From assembly GCA_011947345.1 (NCBI GenBank), contig JAAVTG010000139.1:1-64000 (forward strand): 64,000 nt of DNA, written 5' to 3'. The position numbers and the translations under genes are program-made. Within the stretch, counting starts at the first letter, position 1; each line of letters begins with the position of its first letter. Positions 42,886 to 54,192 of this stretch are shown here, in pieces. The notes below the pieces were generated by a model. The model was not told the origin of the DNA. It made no database searches and saw nothing but the letters and a program-made list of their open reading frames with translations. Origin of the DNA: Phytophthora quininea (lineage: Eukaryota; Oomycota; Peronosporomycetes; Peronosporales; Peronosporaceae).

Positions 42886-44660
42886 CTATTGGTCCTCCCA
42901 ACGTGTCTTCAACCCACGCGCTGCATTCCTTGCAATCATAAGCCACCTGCGGATTTCCTTGTAATTGATTACCGTGCTGTAGTGAGCTTTCGGGCCATCT
43001 CGTACGACTTGATCTAGGTCGGCAACAATACTCAGTGCTTCTTGATTTCTGAAAGTGTGGGGATACTGCTTGTTAAGAAAGAGTGCCGCCTCAAACGACC
43101 CTGCTCTAAGCGCCCAGCCCATCAGTTCCACCACATCGTACCCTGGTCGGTTATTCACAAGCCACTTGATCACTTGAAGGTCTTGGTAGTGGTCTTCTGG
43201 ATCCGTTAAACCAAATACTCCACGCTGCAGAGTTCTGTCCTCTTCAAGTTCCGGTCGGTTGGTATGCAGCCACTTCATCACGTCAAGGTGGCCCTGCGAT
43301 GCCGCATTCTGCATCACTTCACTCGAACAGCCCTCAGAGCGGTACTCATGCAGCCACATGATAATGTCCAGTCGGCCTATCCGCGCAGCATCATCTATAA
43401 CTTTCTTCGAACTCGTAGTAGGGACTTTCACCTGCTGCATTGTCCATAGCGAACGTCGTGCAGCCTTCGGTGTGGTTCTCGTGCAACCATTTCACAACAC
43501 CTAAAAGCCCAAACGATGCCGCTCCGTTCATTGCTGCGGTAGTGCACATTGGTCGATGGTTTCCTTGTTGAGCAACGTCTATACGATGCAAGAATTAAAT
43601 CACGTCCAGGTGGCCATTACAGGCCGCATTATCCATCGGAGTTCGAACTTGCAGCTCTGGGCCGACATCTTCTTCTTCTTTAGCGCGAAAGAGGTCCGTT
43701 TCCGGGTCACGACCATACTCTTCATGCAACCACTGCACCACTTCCAAGCCCCCCGCAGCTACAAACATCACCTCAGCCAGATCGTAGGGAACACTCTGCT
43801 CTTCCATATATCTTATAACCCAATTGAACCACCGGAAGTCGTCCATACTCGCTTGCTCGATCCAAAGCGTCCGCCCAAATATCAACATCAAAAGTGTGAT
43901 CGATCACGAGCCACTGCATGGTGTCTAGATCTCCAACCATGGCCGCTTCTACCAACACAGACCCAGCACATTCGTGGAATCCCAACTCTAGTAAATACCG
44001 CGCCATTCGAATACGCCCTTGCCAGTCGAAAATGACCTCCTGTCGACTGGTACGATCTAGCGGATAGCGAACGCCGAATCCTCTAGCTAAGCCCCATTGA
44101 AGTCGTTCGAAGCTGCACTACTGGATTGCATAGCCCAACGTCTCGCAGTCGCTACTTCGAGTTTCCGGTGTATTTGCTCGCTCGTCGAGCCATCTCACCA
44201 GTTTCCAATGACCATTTGCGGCTGCAAGTTTGACTGAGTCTCCCCACTCAATGCTGCCATGACTTTTATTTCTTTCCTGTAGTTCCAGCACCCAGAGATG
44301 TCCGTAGTCGGCAGCTTTATTGACAACCTCTTTGGCGACGGGACAGTCTGTGAAATGGCTCAAGACTCACTGCTCCATCCCGAGATCCGATCGCTTAACG
44401 GCTTCAACCAGCAGCAACTGAGAACGTCCACCGGTAGTAAGGACGCTCCGTATGTACCGACGTCAGAGACAACCAGCGACGCCTCTCGACTTGTTGTATC
44501 CCTCTTGACCAGATGAGATCCAACAGACCAAACGAACTCCCTGGACTCCACTTGTAGGCCTGCTCCAGCGATGTGCCTTCGATTAGGAAGCTAGATATAA
44601 TGAGGCTGATGTCGTCTCCAGCATCAACTGATAGAGCACGAACTCCACGACCTTGAGCAT
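42886..44660 (-). pseudogene. ANK-15: ankyrin-like pseudogene with many frameshifts
   Basis: From ATG 44660 (MLKVVEFVL) the family order is recognisable in about seven frame segments: FLIEGTSLEQAYKWSPG, PVAKEVVNKAADYGHLWVLEL, MARYLLELGFHECAG, GGLEVVQWLHEEYGRDPETD, AMNGAASFGLLGVVKWLHENH, AARIGRLDIIMWLHEYRSEGC and LMGWALRAGSFEAALFLNKQYP with tail IRRWLMIARNAA. A deletion of about one repeat group precedes the late repeats. The number of lesions exceeds what consensus errors would give. Closest relative is ANK-7. Confidence 0.8.
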
Positions 44661-44768
44661 TACTGATGGAAATCCTGTGTATTCCAATAGGCAGGTACTT
44701 AACTATGCTATTATCTTTCTTCGTAATTCGCGACCTGCTTCTTGCAGCTGCTAACGAACTTCGACTTC

Positions 44769-46761
44769 TTACTCCTCGAAAGTGTCTTTCGCCCACGCTC
44801 GAATGTCCTTGCTGTCCGGAGCGTCGTCCGATTCATAGTCAAGCTGGTTGATGATCCCTACCGCATCAAACTCGCCGTCCACCGGCAGGTTTGAATACAA
44901 AAACAGCGCCACCTCAAACTGTCTGGCACTGACGGCTCGACGGATCGCTGGCATCAGGTTGCGCTCTGGGCGGTTGGCAATCAGCCACTCGATCACTCGC
45001 AAGTGTCGGTGGTGATTGTTTGATCCTTGCGATCCCGAAGACGTCAAAGAGATGACATTCATCAAGTTGCTCGGACTTCCTGAAGCAGCTGTGATCAAAC
45101 CTGGCCATCCCATCTTCGGGTAGTTAGCGTGCAGCCACTGGAGCGCTTCCAAGTGACCGAACGAAGCCGCAACGTTCATGGCAGTGTACGAACAACCCAC
45201 CGAGTAATTCTCATGAAGCCACTGCAGGATGTCGAGTCGGTTGAGGCGAGCAGCTTCGTCCATCGCTTTCGTAGTTGGCTGGACAGTTGTGTTGGCTTGC
45301 AGCCACTGCAACATCTTCAAGTCTCCGTTGGCCGCAGCGTTGTCAAATGCAGCTGAAGAGTAGCCCTCCGAGCGATGCGTCAGCAACCATTGCAGGAACT
45401 CAAGACGATCCTCGGAAAATACATCGCGTCGGTACTTCCCCGGCTGAATGAACAGATTTCCTTCGACAACTTTGTCCATAGCGTTGGTGGTACATCCTTC
45501 CAACCGGTTGGTGTGCAACCACTTGGCCACGTCGTAATGTCCAGCAGCAGCGGCGCCATCCATGGCAGCAGTAGTGGGCAAAAGTCCTCGAAGCTTCTCC
45601 ATGGGGTTCTTCTTGTTCTTATTGCGCTCGACACGGTGCAGGAACTGGAGCACATTTAAATGTCCGTTGCTAGCTGCGAGGTCCATAGCGCTCACAGGTT
45701 GTAAGTTTTCTTTGGACGAATACCAGCTCATGCCCGTGTATTCGTCTCGGAAGAGATGGTAGATGGGATCTCCACTGTATCGGTTGTACAGCCATTGGAC
45801 TACTTCAAGAGCTCCACCCTTCGCTGCAGCTAGAATGGCAACTGCTGGGCCATCAGGGAGTAGTAGATCGTTCATCGAAGTGAGCAGCCACTGAACCACT
45901 GCCAGACGACTGTGCTCGCTCGCGTTTTCCAGAGTGACAATGAACGAACGACGCGTTCCTCCGAACACGTCATCGCCGTTCAAATTGTAAGGAGCGATCC
46001 ATTTCACGAACGCCAGGTCTCCTATCTGAGCGGCTGCTCGCATCGCCCCCACACGCATTCTTCGTGTCCTTGACTGAAGAAATAACGCACAATCTCCGCA
46101 GTCTTCTGCCATTCTGCGATGGTCGAGACTTCAGGGAGGGAAACCTCATCACATGAAAATCCCATGGCCAGTGCCCACTTGACTTGCTCCAAGTTGTTCT
46201 GCTGAACGGCGTAGTACAAGGTGCCGGTATCCTCCTGCCTTGTGTTCGCTGTATTGGCCCGGCAGTCGAGCCACCGCGCTACATCCCATCGACCTGCTTC
46301 AGCTGCTTTTTGACACTCTCGCTCGTCCACACCACGCCAGCATTGCCAGCGTCTTCGGCCAGCATTTGGAGCGCTCCGAGATAACCCCTCGAGCAGCTTC
46401 GTTGACCACTTCCTTGGTCACCCGACAGCCTTTAAAGTGGTCGCACAACCACGAGGTCATGCTTAGATCTCCTCTCTAACCGCTTGGATCAGAGCTTGAG
46501 AGTATTCCCAGCGGTAGTAGTGCGGTTCACTGTGGACGAGTTCCCCACTGTCCAGTCACAGCTACCGAGGTTTTGTAGACCTCGTTTCCAGATGAACTTG
46601 ACGAGGTCAAACGACCCCACGATGTTGGTCAGCTCACAAGCTCGACTCAACGGCATGTCGTCGACGATGAAGTCTGCCAGTAGAGAGGCCACGTCGGACG
46701 GGAAGACACCTTTCTTTAACTTGTACCGCAGCACGAGCTGCACAGCAGTTAGCTCCAGCAT
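44769..46761 (-). pseudogene. ANK-16: ankyrin-like gene with frameshifts confined to the 5' third
   Basis: Start ATG 46761 (MLELTAVQLVLRYKLKKG). The N-terminal domain (FIVDDMPLSRACELTN) breaks near 46545 and again near 46465-46390. A second open segment covers CQKAAEAGRWDVARWL to FFSQGHEECVWG (about 46322-46050). From about 46070 to the stop at 44769 a 430-codon frame is intact, with repeats (AAAAGHYDVAKWLHTNRLEGC; AAANGDLKMLQWLQAN; AARLNRLDILQWLHENYSVGC), the block FEVALFLYSNLP and tail IRAWAKDTFEE. It could be a recently broken gene or one spoiled by several sequence errors. Confidence 0.75.
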
Positions 46762-46919
46762 TGTCGAGAAGAAGGCGAATTCGACAATGACCTGGTGGCG
46801 CGAAGGAAAATGTGGCTTTCGTGGAAGCACTCGCATCATCATCGAAGCCAGATGCAATGTTCGAAATATCTTGGGGCCGCCCAATAGTACTCAACACTTC
46901 TCACGTCGCCACTTCATCA

Positions 46920-48092
46920 TGGCCAGCAGACCACGCGTCCATAGAGGCAACCATGAATTGCCATGTTTTCGTGGAGCGATAGCAGCATATCAAAATCCCC
47001 TGGCCTACTGCAGTGTTCATCGCCAATGTGCATCCTTCCGATCGGTTCTTGTGCAACCACTGCAAGAATTCTAAGCGTCCACTAGAGTCAGCTCGCGTTT
47101 GTGGAATCCTGGATAGATAAAAATGTCGATCCCCGCCGCAGTGTCCATGGCTTGTGTCGCACAGCCTTCGGGGTGGTTAACAAGCAACCATTTCACTACT
47201 TCGATGTGACCGTTGAGTGCTGCCCTTGCAATATCCGCACATGCCACTACCCGATCGGTATGAAATAGCAACACGATGAAGGAAGGGCAGCACTTCAAGT
47301 CGGCCGTTGCATGCGGCGACATCAAACGCAGTGCCAGGAACGATGTGTCCAAGTTGACTTTCGCTTTGTCTTCCTCCGTAGAGATCGGTATTGGGATCAT
47401 CTCTGCGAGTATCGTAAGCCAACGCGTCACATTGAAAAGGCCACCGATTGCAGCCGCGAACGTCGCATCCGACGGGCAATCGGCAGCACGGGGCGCAGAA
47501 CAAGTAGTAATTGCACGATCGATAACTCGCCGTATTCGCTAGCATAGTCTACAATGTCCTTTAACGCACGCTGCAGAGCTCGGACACCGTGATAACTGTT
47601 ACCAACATACGACATCGTCCTCTGAAGAAACTCGATAGCACCCGCCTGTGTAGCTCCTTTGCGAATTTAACTCTTTCGGTTTCCAGCAGATAACACCAAA
47701 TCTGACGTCGTATTGGCCATTCATCTACAGACGCCACACAAGATTTGTGTTCCGGCAAAACCTATTGACATGGCCCACTTGATCTGCTCAGCGTCGTTCT
47801 GTTCGATGGCATAAATTTATCGCAGTATCGAGATTCGGGCGAACTTACGCGGTAGTCCAGCCACCGTACCAATTCCCAATGACCAGCGGTTGCAGCTTCA
47901 TGCACACAGCAGCTATTCCTCCATGACGATCGTCACCCTCTGGGAACTGTAATAGCCACAGTTGACCACATCTCGCAGCTTACGTTCCCACATCTTAAGT
48001 GACCCGATACCCAGGAAAATGATGTAATAGCCACTCCACTATGGTCAAGTCGCCATGCTTTACAGCTTCTACAAGTGCTTGAGAAAACTCCC
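46920..48092 (-). pseudogene. ANK-17: ankyrin-like pseudogene of the ANK-19 type
   Basis: Segments on the minus strand match ANK-19 in order: FSQALVEAVKHGD-like (48090), AMSIGFAG-like (47770), DVAACNGRLEVLPFLHRV (about 47270-47320), AALNGHIEVVKWLLVNHPEGC (about 47160-47230) and LQWLHKNRSEGC-like (47040). It has numerous stops and frameshifts. The 5' end is fused at about 48093 to the truncated 3' end of ANK-18, so the N-terminal domain is missing. Confidence 0.7.
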
Positions 48093-49698
48093 CGTATCGA
48101 CGTAATAGAATACAGCCATTGCAACATTGTCAAGGCGCCGGCTGCCGCAGCGCTATCCGCAGTGTAACCTTCGGAACGATTAGCATGCAACCACTGCATG
48201 AATTCCAATGGCTCTTTCGAGTTACCTCCCGCACATTGCGGTTACAATCTAAGGGAAATGAGCCTGCCGCGGTGTGCATGGCGAGTGCTGTGCATCCTAC
48301 GGTTCGACTCGAGTGTACCACTTGACCACTTCGTAATAGCCACGAGCTGCTACGCCATCCATTGCTAGTGTAGTACACAGGATTCGATCCTTGTGAGCTT
48401 GAGAAACGCCCTAAACAACTTGAGAATGTGAGATGTTCGTTGCAAGCTGCATCGTCGATGCCAGTGTGTGTGGATAAAACTTTAGCCACGAGTCACTCGG
48501 ATCGGCCAATCTCTCAGCAAACATATTGACGTGTGTGGTTGCCGAAGTTGTCGAACAACCAATGGATTACTTCGAGTCTACCGCTCTTGTCTGCGAAATT
48601 CATCATGCCAGGCAGACAACAAGACCACCAGCCATCTTGAAAATGCTTGATCGCCCATTTTGCAACTGCAAGCTGGACATACTCACTAGCACCCCGTCGA
48701 CACGAGAATGGCGTTGAAAGTGTAAGTTTCGGATGCCATCCGCTCGATGAAGGCGAGATCTCCAAATTTCGCAGCATCACGTTTGCCTTCAAAAATGCAC
48801 GTTATTGTATCAAATGGGGCTTGCTGCAACCACCACACTAGGTCCCAGTGCCCTACTACTGCAACTCTTTGAACAGAACCTCTATTCCAAGCAATACCTC
48901 CGTGAGATCGCCTTTAAGTAGTTCCAACATCCACAAATGACCACCACGAGCAGCTTCGTTCACAACGTGACCGGAAATTTGATATGCAAGAAGATGAACC
49001 AGTAACCACTGCACCATGCTAATATCGTCTTACCGCACAGCTCGCGCCAACGCGAATGAGAACGCAACTTGGCGGCAGTAAGGTTCGATGTGAACCAGTT
49101 TTGCCACCGACCATAACGTGCTTTGTGGTACTTTATATCGGGTCACCGAGGGGTCTGGTCTCGATTCGGGTCAGGCTGTCTTGCATCTGTAAATCGTGGA
49201 CTATGACTAGTCCATGATTTCGTTTGCTTTGAGGATTTCTGTCAAGTTTGCGGCGCGTCTTCAACGCAAAACTTACATCCCCTTTGAAGAATGTGGTGGG
49301 GAGAGAATCAAACGAGTCCTAAGATACGTTCAAGCCAAAATGAATGGTTTGTGCGCTTCCGGAGATGACCATGCCCTGGATTTGAATCCGACACGGTGAT
49401 TCCATGCAAGGTGTGGTGCATTTTGCGTGAGATGCTGCACTTGAACGGCCGAAATCGCGTTCCTGGTGTGTGACCTGATCCGAGACCAGACCACTCGGCT
49501 ACCCGAAAAAAGATTCCGGTTTCGTAGACCTCGAGCCCAGATGAAATCAAGGAGGACCGAAGACCCGACAGGATTCAAAGTGCAGGCTTGGTCAAGGCCC
49601 ATGTCAACGACGAGGAAGTCTGATATCATAGCATCCGTATCCACAGGAACGTTGGTTGGAAACTTGGCCTTCAAGACTAACTTGACCACCGCGAGCAT
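48093..49698 (-). pseudogene. ANK-18: ankyrin-like pseudogene of the ANK-11 type, interrupted by an insertion
   Basis: The first 180 bp (49698-49520) encode MLAVVKLVLKAKFPTNVPVD to FIWARGLR, identical in type to ANK-11. The gene is then interrupted by about 390 bp of foreign DNA (49131-49519). It resumes with the equivalent of LWSVAKLVHIEPYC at about 49125 and continues with broken segments to [16 protein letters not shown] and GALTMLQWLYSITS, where it is truncated at 48093. Confidence 0.8.
49131..49519. mobile_element. 389-bp insertion with related inverted tRNA-like ends
   Basis: It interrupts ANK-18. The left end on the plus strand (CGGGTCACCGAGGGGTCTGG) and the right end read inward on the minus strand (CGGGTAGCCGAGTGGTCTGG) are clearly related. 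The right end contains TAGCCGAGTGG, a perfect pol III A-box pattern, and GGATTCAAATCC about 120 nt further in resembles a B-box. No complete tRNA folds. It could be a tRNA-derived SINE pair or a foldback element. Confidence 0.4.
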
Positions 49699-50307
49699 TG
49701 CTGAGATCTTGGAATGAAGCGTCGAATTCGCGAATGGCACGTCAACCCATGAAGGAAGAAATCTGGTGTATCCAAGAACGTATCAGGACCACTGAAGCTT
49801 TCCTGCCAGATGACCCGAGGTCAACAGGGAGCTCTAGGCGGCATCTGCTGCTGCGTGTAGTGGGTACTGCTCGCTTACCCAAGAACGAATGTCCTTTGTA
49901 TCGGGCAGGTGAGGTAGCTGGTGATCAAAGTTCCGCATGATATGCGCCACTTCATGGTTACTGTACACAGGACTCTGAGAATGAAGGAACAGCGCGATCT
50001 CGAACTCGTTGTAGAAGATGGCGTTGCGGATCGTTCGCAGACTTTCGCCTTTTGGAGTGTGACCGAGCAACCACTTGATCGTTCGCAACTGCCGTTGCTT
50101 GTGGCACGAACCTCTAATGGTCCCGCCCAACGCATGGGTCATACTAACTTGAGGGTAGTTTGAGTGCAACCACTTCAGCGTTTCCAAATGACCTAGTGAT
50201 GCCGCGTTGTTGAAGGCGTGACTTGTACACTCCGCATCGCAGTGTCCTCGTAGCCACATCAAAATATCTAGCCGCCCAAGTCGAGCAGCTTCATCCACAG
50301 CTCGGAA
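49520..50307 (-). repeat. Inverted duplication 2, right copy
   Basis: Matches 27527-28312. It comprises the 3' end of ANK-19, the spacer and the 5' end of ANK-18. Here the ANK-19 part continues into a full gene, so this copy preserves the original arrangement at that end. Confidence 0.85.
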
Positions 50308-51768
50308 CGTACAGCCACTGTCCGTGTTTTCATAAAGCCACTGCAACGTATTGAAATCTCCCTTTCGTGCAGCGGCGTTCATTGCTGAAAATGTGCAGCC
50401 TTCCGACCGGTTTACATGCAACCACTGCAGAAATTCCAGACGTTCACTAAATCTCAACTTGCGCTTGTGAAATCCTGGATTGAGATACACGTACGTTCCT
50501 GCTACGGTGTCCATCGCCAGTGTTGTGCATCCCTCGGACCGGTTGAAATGCAGCCACTTCACTACGTCAACGTGACCAGCCAACGCGGCACCATCCATCG
50601 CAGCTGCGGTACATACCACAGAACCCTTGTTGGTGTTGTTATCTACGCTACCATTTTGGTATGAAAGATCAATTCGATGAAGGAATTGAAGCACTTTGAG
50701 GCGTCCGTTGCATGCTGCGACGTCAAATGCAGTTCCAGGAATGATGCACCCGAGCTCATTCCCGCTTTCCCTTCCTCGAAAGAGATCGATAGTTGAATCG
50801 CCCCCGTAGCGATCGTAAAGCCAACGAACCACATTGAGACTGCCACCTCTTGCTGCTGCGAACATGGCATCTGACGGACCATGAGGAAGTAGATGATTAG
50901 CATCAAGTAGCCACTGAACAATAGCTAGCTGTCCACACTCGCTAGCATATGCCAGCATGTCATTCAAAGCTTGTAGGACGCCTTGCGCATCGCTGTCGTC
51001 AATAAACTGCAGCAGCCAGAGCACAGAGGCGATGTCTCCCATCTTGATGGCCTCTCCAACTGCAGCTTTCAGGAATTCATACCTTCCACTTCCCAGTAGA
51101 TAACACCAAATTTGACGTCGTGTTGTCCATTCAATTACCGAGTCATCGTGACCAAAGGATTGGGACCCAGCAAACCCCATCGACACGGCCCATTTGACTT
51201 GCTCAAAATCGTTCTGTTCGATGGCAAAACATAACGTTCGATCATCGGCATGTCGCGTTTCAGGGGAACTTACACGCTCGTCCAGCCAGCGTACCAATTC
51301 CCAATGACCAGCTTTTGCAGCTTCCTGTACACAGGAACTAATCCACTCCATTCCTCCATGACGATCGTCATTCTCTAGAAATTGTAGTAGCCACAATTGA
51401 CCACATCTCGCAGCTTCGATTCCCACATCTTTCGTGACTCGACATCCTGGAAAATGATCTAACAGCCATTCAACAATGATCAAGTCACCACGTTTTACAG
51501 CTTGTACTAGTGCTCGAGAAAACGCCCAGTGATAATAGTGAGGCTCGGTATGAACCAGCTTGGCTATCATCCAGGAGCTGCTTTGAAGTCCCCGCAGACC
51601 TCGTGACCACACGAACTCAAGGAGAGCTGAGGATCCGACTGAGCCCAGCTGACAAGCCTGGTCGACTGCAAAGTCTTCGACGAGGAAATCCGAGACAATG
51701 AACGCTACATCACCAGGAACATCGTCAGATAGCACACCACGGAGGACGAGGCCCACGACCTTGAGCAT
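49834..51768 (-). CDS. ANK-19: intact ankyrin-like family protein (644 aa)
   Basis: Open throughout. The ATG at 51768 (MLKVVGLVLRGVLSDDVPGD) is chosen because paralogues begin there; an in-frame ATG at 51813 would add 15 residues. N-terminal domain DVAFIVSDFLVEDFAVDQAC, GSSALLEFVWSRGLRGL, LVHTEPHYYHWAF; divergent repeats; then repeats such as AALAGHVDVVKWLHFNRSEGC and AARKGDFNTLQWLYENTDSGC; block FEIALFLHSQSPVYSNH; tail IRSWVSEQYPLH. Its C-terminal 160 codons were copied to make ANK-10, and ANK-17 is a decayed relative. Function unknown. Confidence 0.9.
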   Translation of the reverse strand: MLKVVGLVLRGVLSDDVPGDVAFIVSDFLVEDFAVDQACQLGSVGSSALLEFVWSRGLRGLQSSSWMIAKLVHTEPHYYHWAFSRALVQAVKRGDLIIVEWLLDHFPGCRVTKDVGIEAARCGQLWLLQFLENDDRHGGMEWISSCVQEAAKAGHWELVRWLDERVSSPETRHADDRTLCFAIEQNDFEQVKWAVSMGFAGSQSFGHDDSVIEWTTRRQIWCYLLGSGRYEFLKAAVGEAIKMGDIASVLWLLQFIDDSDAQGVLQALNDMLAYASECGQLAIVQWLLDANHLLPHGPSDAMFAAARGGSLNVVRWLYDRYGGDSTIDLFRGRESGNELGCIIPGTAFDVAACNGRLKVLQFLHRIDLSYQNGSVDNNTNKGSVVCTAAAMDGAALAGHVDVVKWLHFNRSEGCTTLAMDTVAGTYVYLNPGFHKRKLRFSERLEFLQWLHVNRSEGCTFSAMNAAARKGDFNTLQWLYENTDSGCTFRAVDEAARLGRLDILMWLRGHCDAECTSHAFNNAASLGHLETLKWLHSNYPQVSMTHALGGTIRGSCHKQRQLRTIKWLLGHTPKGESLRTIRNAIFYNEFEIALFLHSQSPVYSNHEVAHIMRNFDHQLPHLPDTKDIRSWVSEQYPLHAAADAA

Positions 51769-52078
51769 TTTGAACAGTCGAGCCAGATATAAAAGTGGCC
51801 TGGAAGGATTCATTGAGAACGCATGGAGTAGTACTTTGGTGATCGATTCATGGGTAAACAATGTACCGTAGGTACACCGGCTTGTTCAGCTAAAATGACT
51901 TCATGCTGCCTACCGGGATCCTGGTACAGCACAGCTCAAACACAACGCGAAGCAACATCAAACGCCGAATACATACATATTGCACGCACATATCGTTGGT
52001 ATGGCAAGATGGAAGCGCAGCGAGCCGAAGTTTCTATCAGAAATACGCGCCGCATGACCTCCCCATCTGCTAGCCCGT
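51769..52078. other. Spacer between ANK-19 and amino acid transporter
   Basis: 5' flank of ANK-19 with TTTTATATC about 40 nt upstream of its start, a possible TATA-like element. No gene is seen. Confidence 0.35.
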
Positions 52079-54192
52079 CTAGTGCTGTGCAAGTTGATGG
52101 TATTGAGTCTGCTGAAAAGCGAGACTGTGGTGGCGACTGTATCCAAAGTAAACCGCCACAGCGAGCAGCAGCCACAGCAAAACGAGGAGCACGCTCATGC
52201 TATCCATTTGGGCAAACAGAAACCAATTGAAGAAAATCGCCACACACGGCGAGAATGGGACGAACGGAGCTCGAAATGTTGTTTCGTCTCCTTCGGCTGC
52301 ATTGTCGTCGTTGTCGCTGTTGGTTGAGTCGTCCTTGTCAACATCACTTTCGCTATCTACAGTGCCTCCATCCACAGACGAGTGGCCATTTTCTAGTCGA
52401 GAAGTCGCTTCCGACGATTTACCTGCCAGTTCGAGTTCCCTATCATCTTCGTCAACGTGTGCCTCGCCATCGTCCCGATCCGCAGATCGCTTTCGATGGA
52501 AACATTGAGTTTGCTGGCCATTCTCTTTATCATCCTGCTTCTTCGATGATAAAACGATTTCTACGGGTCCTGCTTGGGCACCGTCTTCTTTTCAGCAGCG
52601 GAAGAAGCAGCCTGCTCCTTCTCCGCTGCACTTAACGCGAACATTAAACCGACAGCAACTACCGTGAAGAACGCTGCGACAAAAGGCCCCACCGTTCGCA
52701 TATACCGGTCAAACAACGACACACTTCCGTCCTTTAAAAGCGACTCCGGGACGACTGAGATCACTCCCTTTGCCAATGATATGCCGCTAGGAAAGATGAC
52801 ACCACATACCAAGAAATGAACACGCCTTGCGACCGCTTGGAATTGGTCGCCTCCTCTGTTTTACTAGCTTCCTCGTCGCGAGAATTGGATTGTGCTCGTA
52901 CAAGTAACAGCGACGCGTTGGTCAGGTTGAACGCAACTAAAATCCCCAGCGAGATGAAATTCCACAGTACTTGGAACGGCACTAAAATGGCAAGTGCTGT
53001 GATGCCAATCCCACACAACAGTGTGCCACGGAACAAGTTCCCGTTAGCGTCCACCTCTGCGAACACCGCGGGCAGTAGCCCGTCCTTCGCCATGGCGTAC
53101 TGCACCCTGGGCTGTGCCAAAAGCCAATAAAACTGGTGATCGGCATGGTCAAAACCTCACCGCTAGCCACAAAACTGGCCGCCCAGTCCAATCCTATACT
53201 GCTAAACGCATTTCCGTACGACTCTTCCGCATCAATTTCCGTGTACTTTTGCATGCCCACTAGAGCAAACGTCGCCAAGATTGACAGCGTCGCAGCGCCG
53301 ACGATCGTCCCCACCACAGCTCGTGGGATGTTCTTGGCCGGGTTCTTCGCTTCACCTGCTAAACAACACACTTCATCGTAGCCAATATAGCCGTAGAAAC
53401 TCGCACTTGCCCCCGCTAGAACCCCGGCCAGCCGAAACTCAGTTGCTGCTCTCCATCCACTTCTACCAACGTTTGAGCCGGCACAAAAGGCGTAGCTTTG
53501 TCCACATTAAAGTTCGCCAACCCCACCACAATAATGAAAAGCACGACGGTAATTTTCGTCATGGTGACCACATTGACTACCGTTTTGCCGGCCTGCATGC
53601 CGCACAGAATGATGGCCGTGCTGCCGGCAATGAGCAGGCCGGCGTACAGGTCGATGCCGGACTCCTCGGACTTCATCCACACAGGCCCTGTCACGCCGAA
53701 TTGTGTTTCTAGCCATTGAGTAAACTTGTCACTCCAGGCCCTAGCTCCACCGGCGCTGGACACGCCGTACTCTAACGTTAGGAGGAAGCCTGCGATCAAG
53801 GCCGGCAGTTCGCCCAGCGCGTGGTAGGCGTAGGCGTACGTGCTGCCGGCCGAGGGGATGAGGCACGCCAACTCCATGAAGGATAGGCCGCTCAGGATGC
53901 AGCCGACGCCGGCCACCAGCCAGGACAGAGTGGCCGCCGGGCCGGCGTACACACTGGCGATGAGCCCCGCCGTGGCGAAGACGCCGGACCCCACCGTGCC
54001 GCCGATGCCGATCATCAGCAGGTCGAAGAGCCCCAGCGAGCGAGCGATCTCGGTGGCCGGCTCTGGTGACGAAGACACCGAGAGATGCAGCGGCTTCCGC
54101 CACAGCGCGAGTTGAAGAGCCAGCATCTTCACTTTTACGGGCAGAACGGTTGAGTAAAACTTACTGTAGTAAACAAAAGTCGACCGTGCCAT
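52079..54192 (-). CDS. Cationic amino acid transporter (SLC7/CAT-like), four frameshifts
   Basis: A multi-spanning amino acid permease of about 705 residues, start ATG 54192. The N-terminal block is typical (IGGTVGSGVFATAGLIA; PSAGSTYAYAYHALGELPALIAG). It then continues across single-base losses at the C4 run 53422-53425 (WPGVLAGASASFYGYIGYDE), A4 53129-53132 (MAQPRVQYAMAKDGLLP), about 52814-52816 (CGVIFPSG) and T4 52589-52592. The last join leads through a charged Asp/Glu-rich loop to the CAT-specific final helices (FRAPFVPFSPCVAIFFN; YFGYSRHHS) and the stop at 52079. Transport of cationic amino acids at the plasma or vacuolar membrane is the family role. Confidence 0.85.

Noticed and set aside
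49380..49519. Functional tRNA gene on the minus strand
   Set aside because: An A-box pattern and a B-box-like motif exist, but acceptor and T stems do not pair and the spacing is too long.
1211..51768. RxLR or CRN effector genes in the cluster
   Set aside because: I looked for a signal peptide followed by RxLR or LFLAK motifs; ANK proteins start directly with MLxVVxLVL helices and none of the small frames has a convincing combination.
52079..52375. Stand-alone small membrane protein
   Set aside because: Its frame is open upstream to the end of the amino acid transporter and its helices match the terminal helices of that family; treated as the 3' end of that gene.
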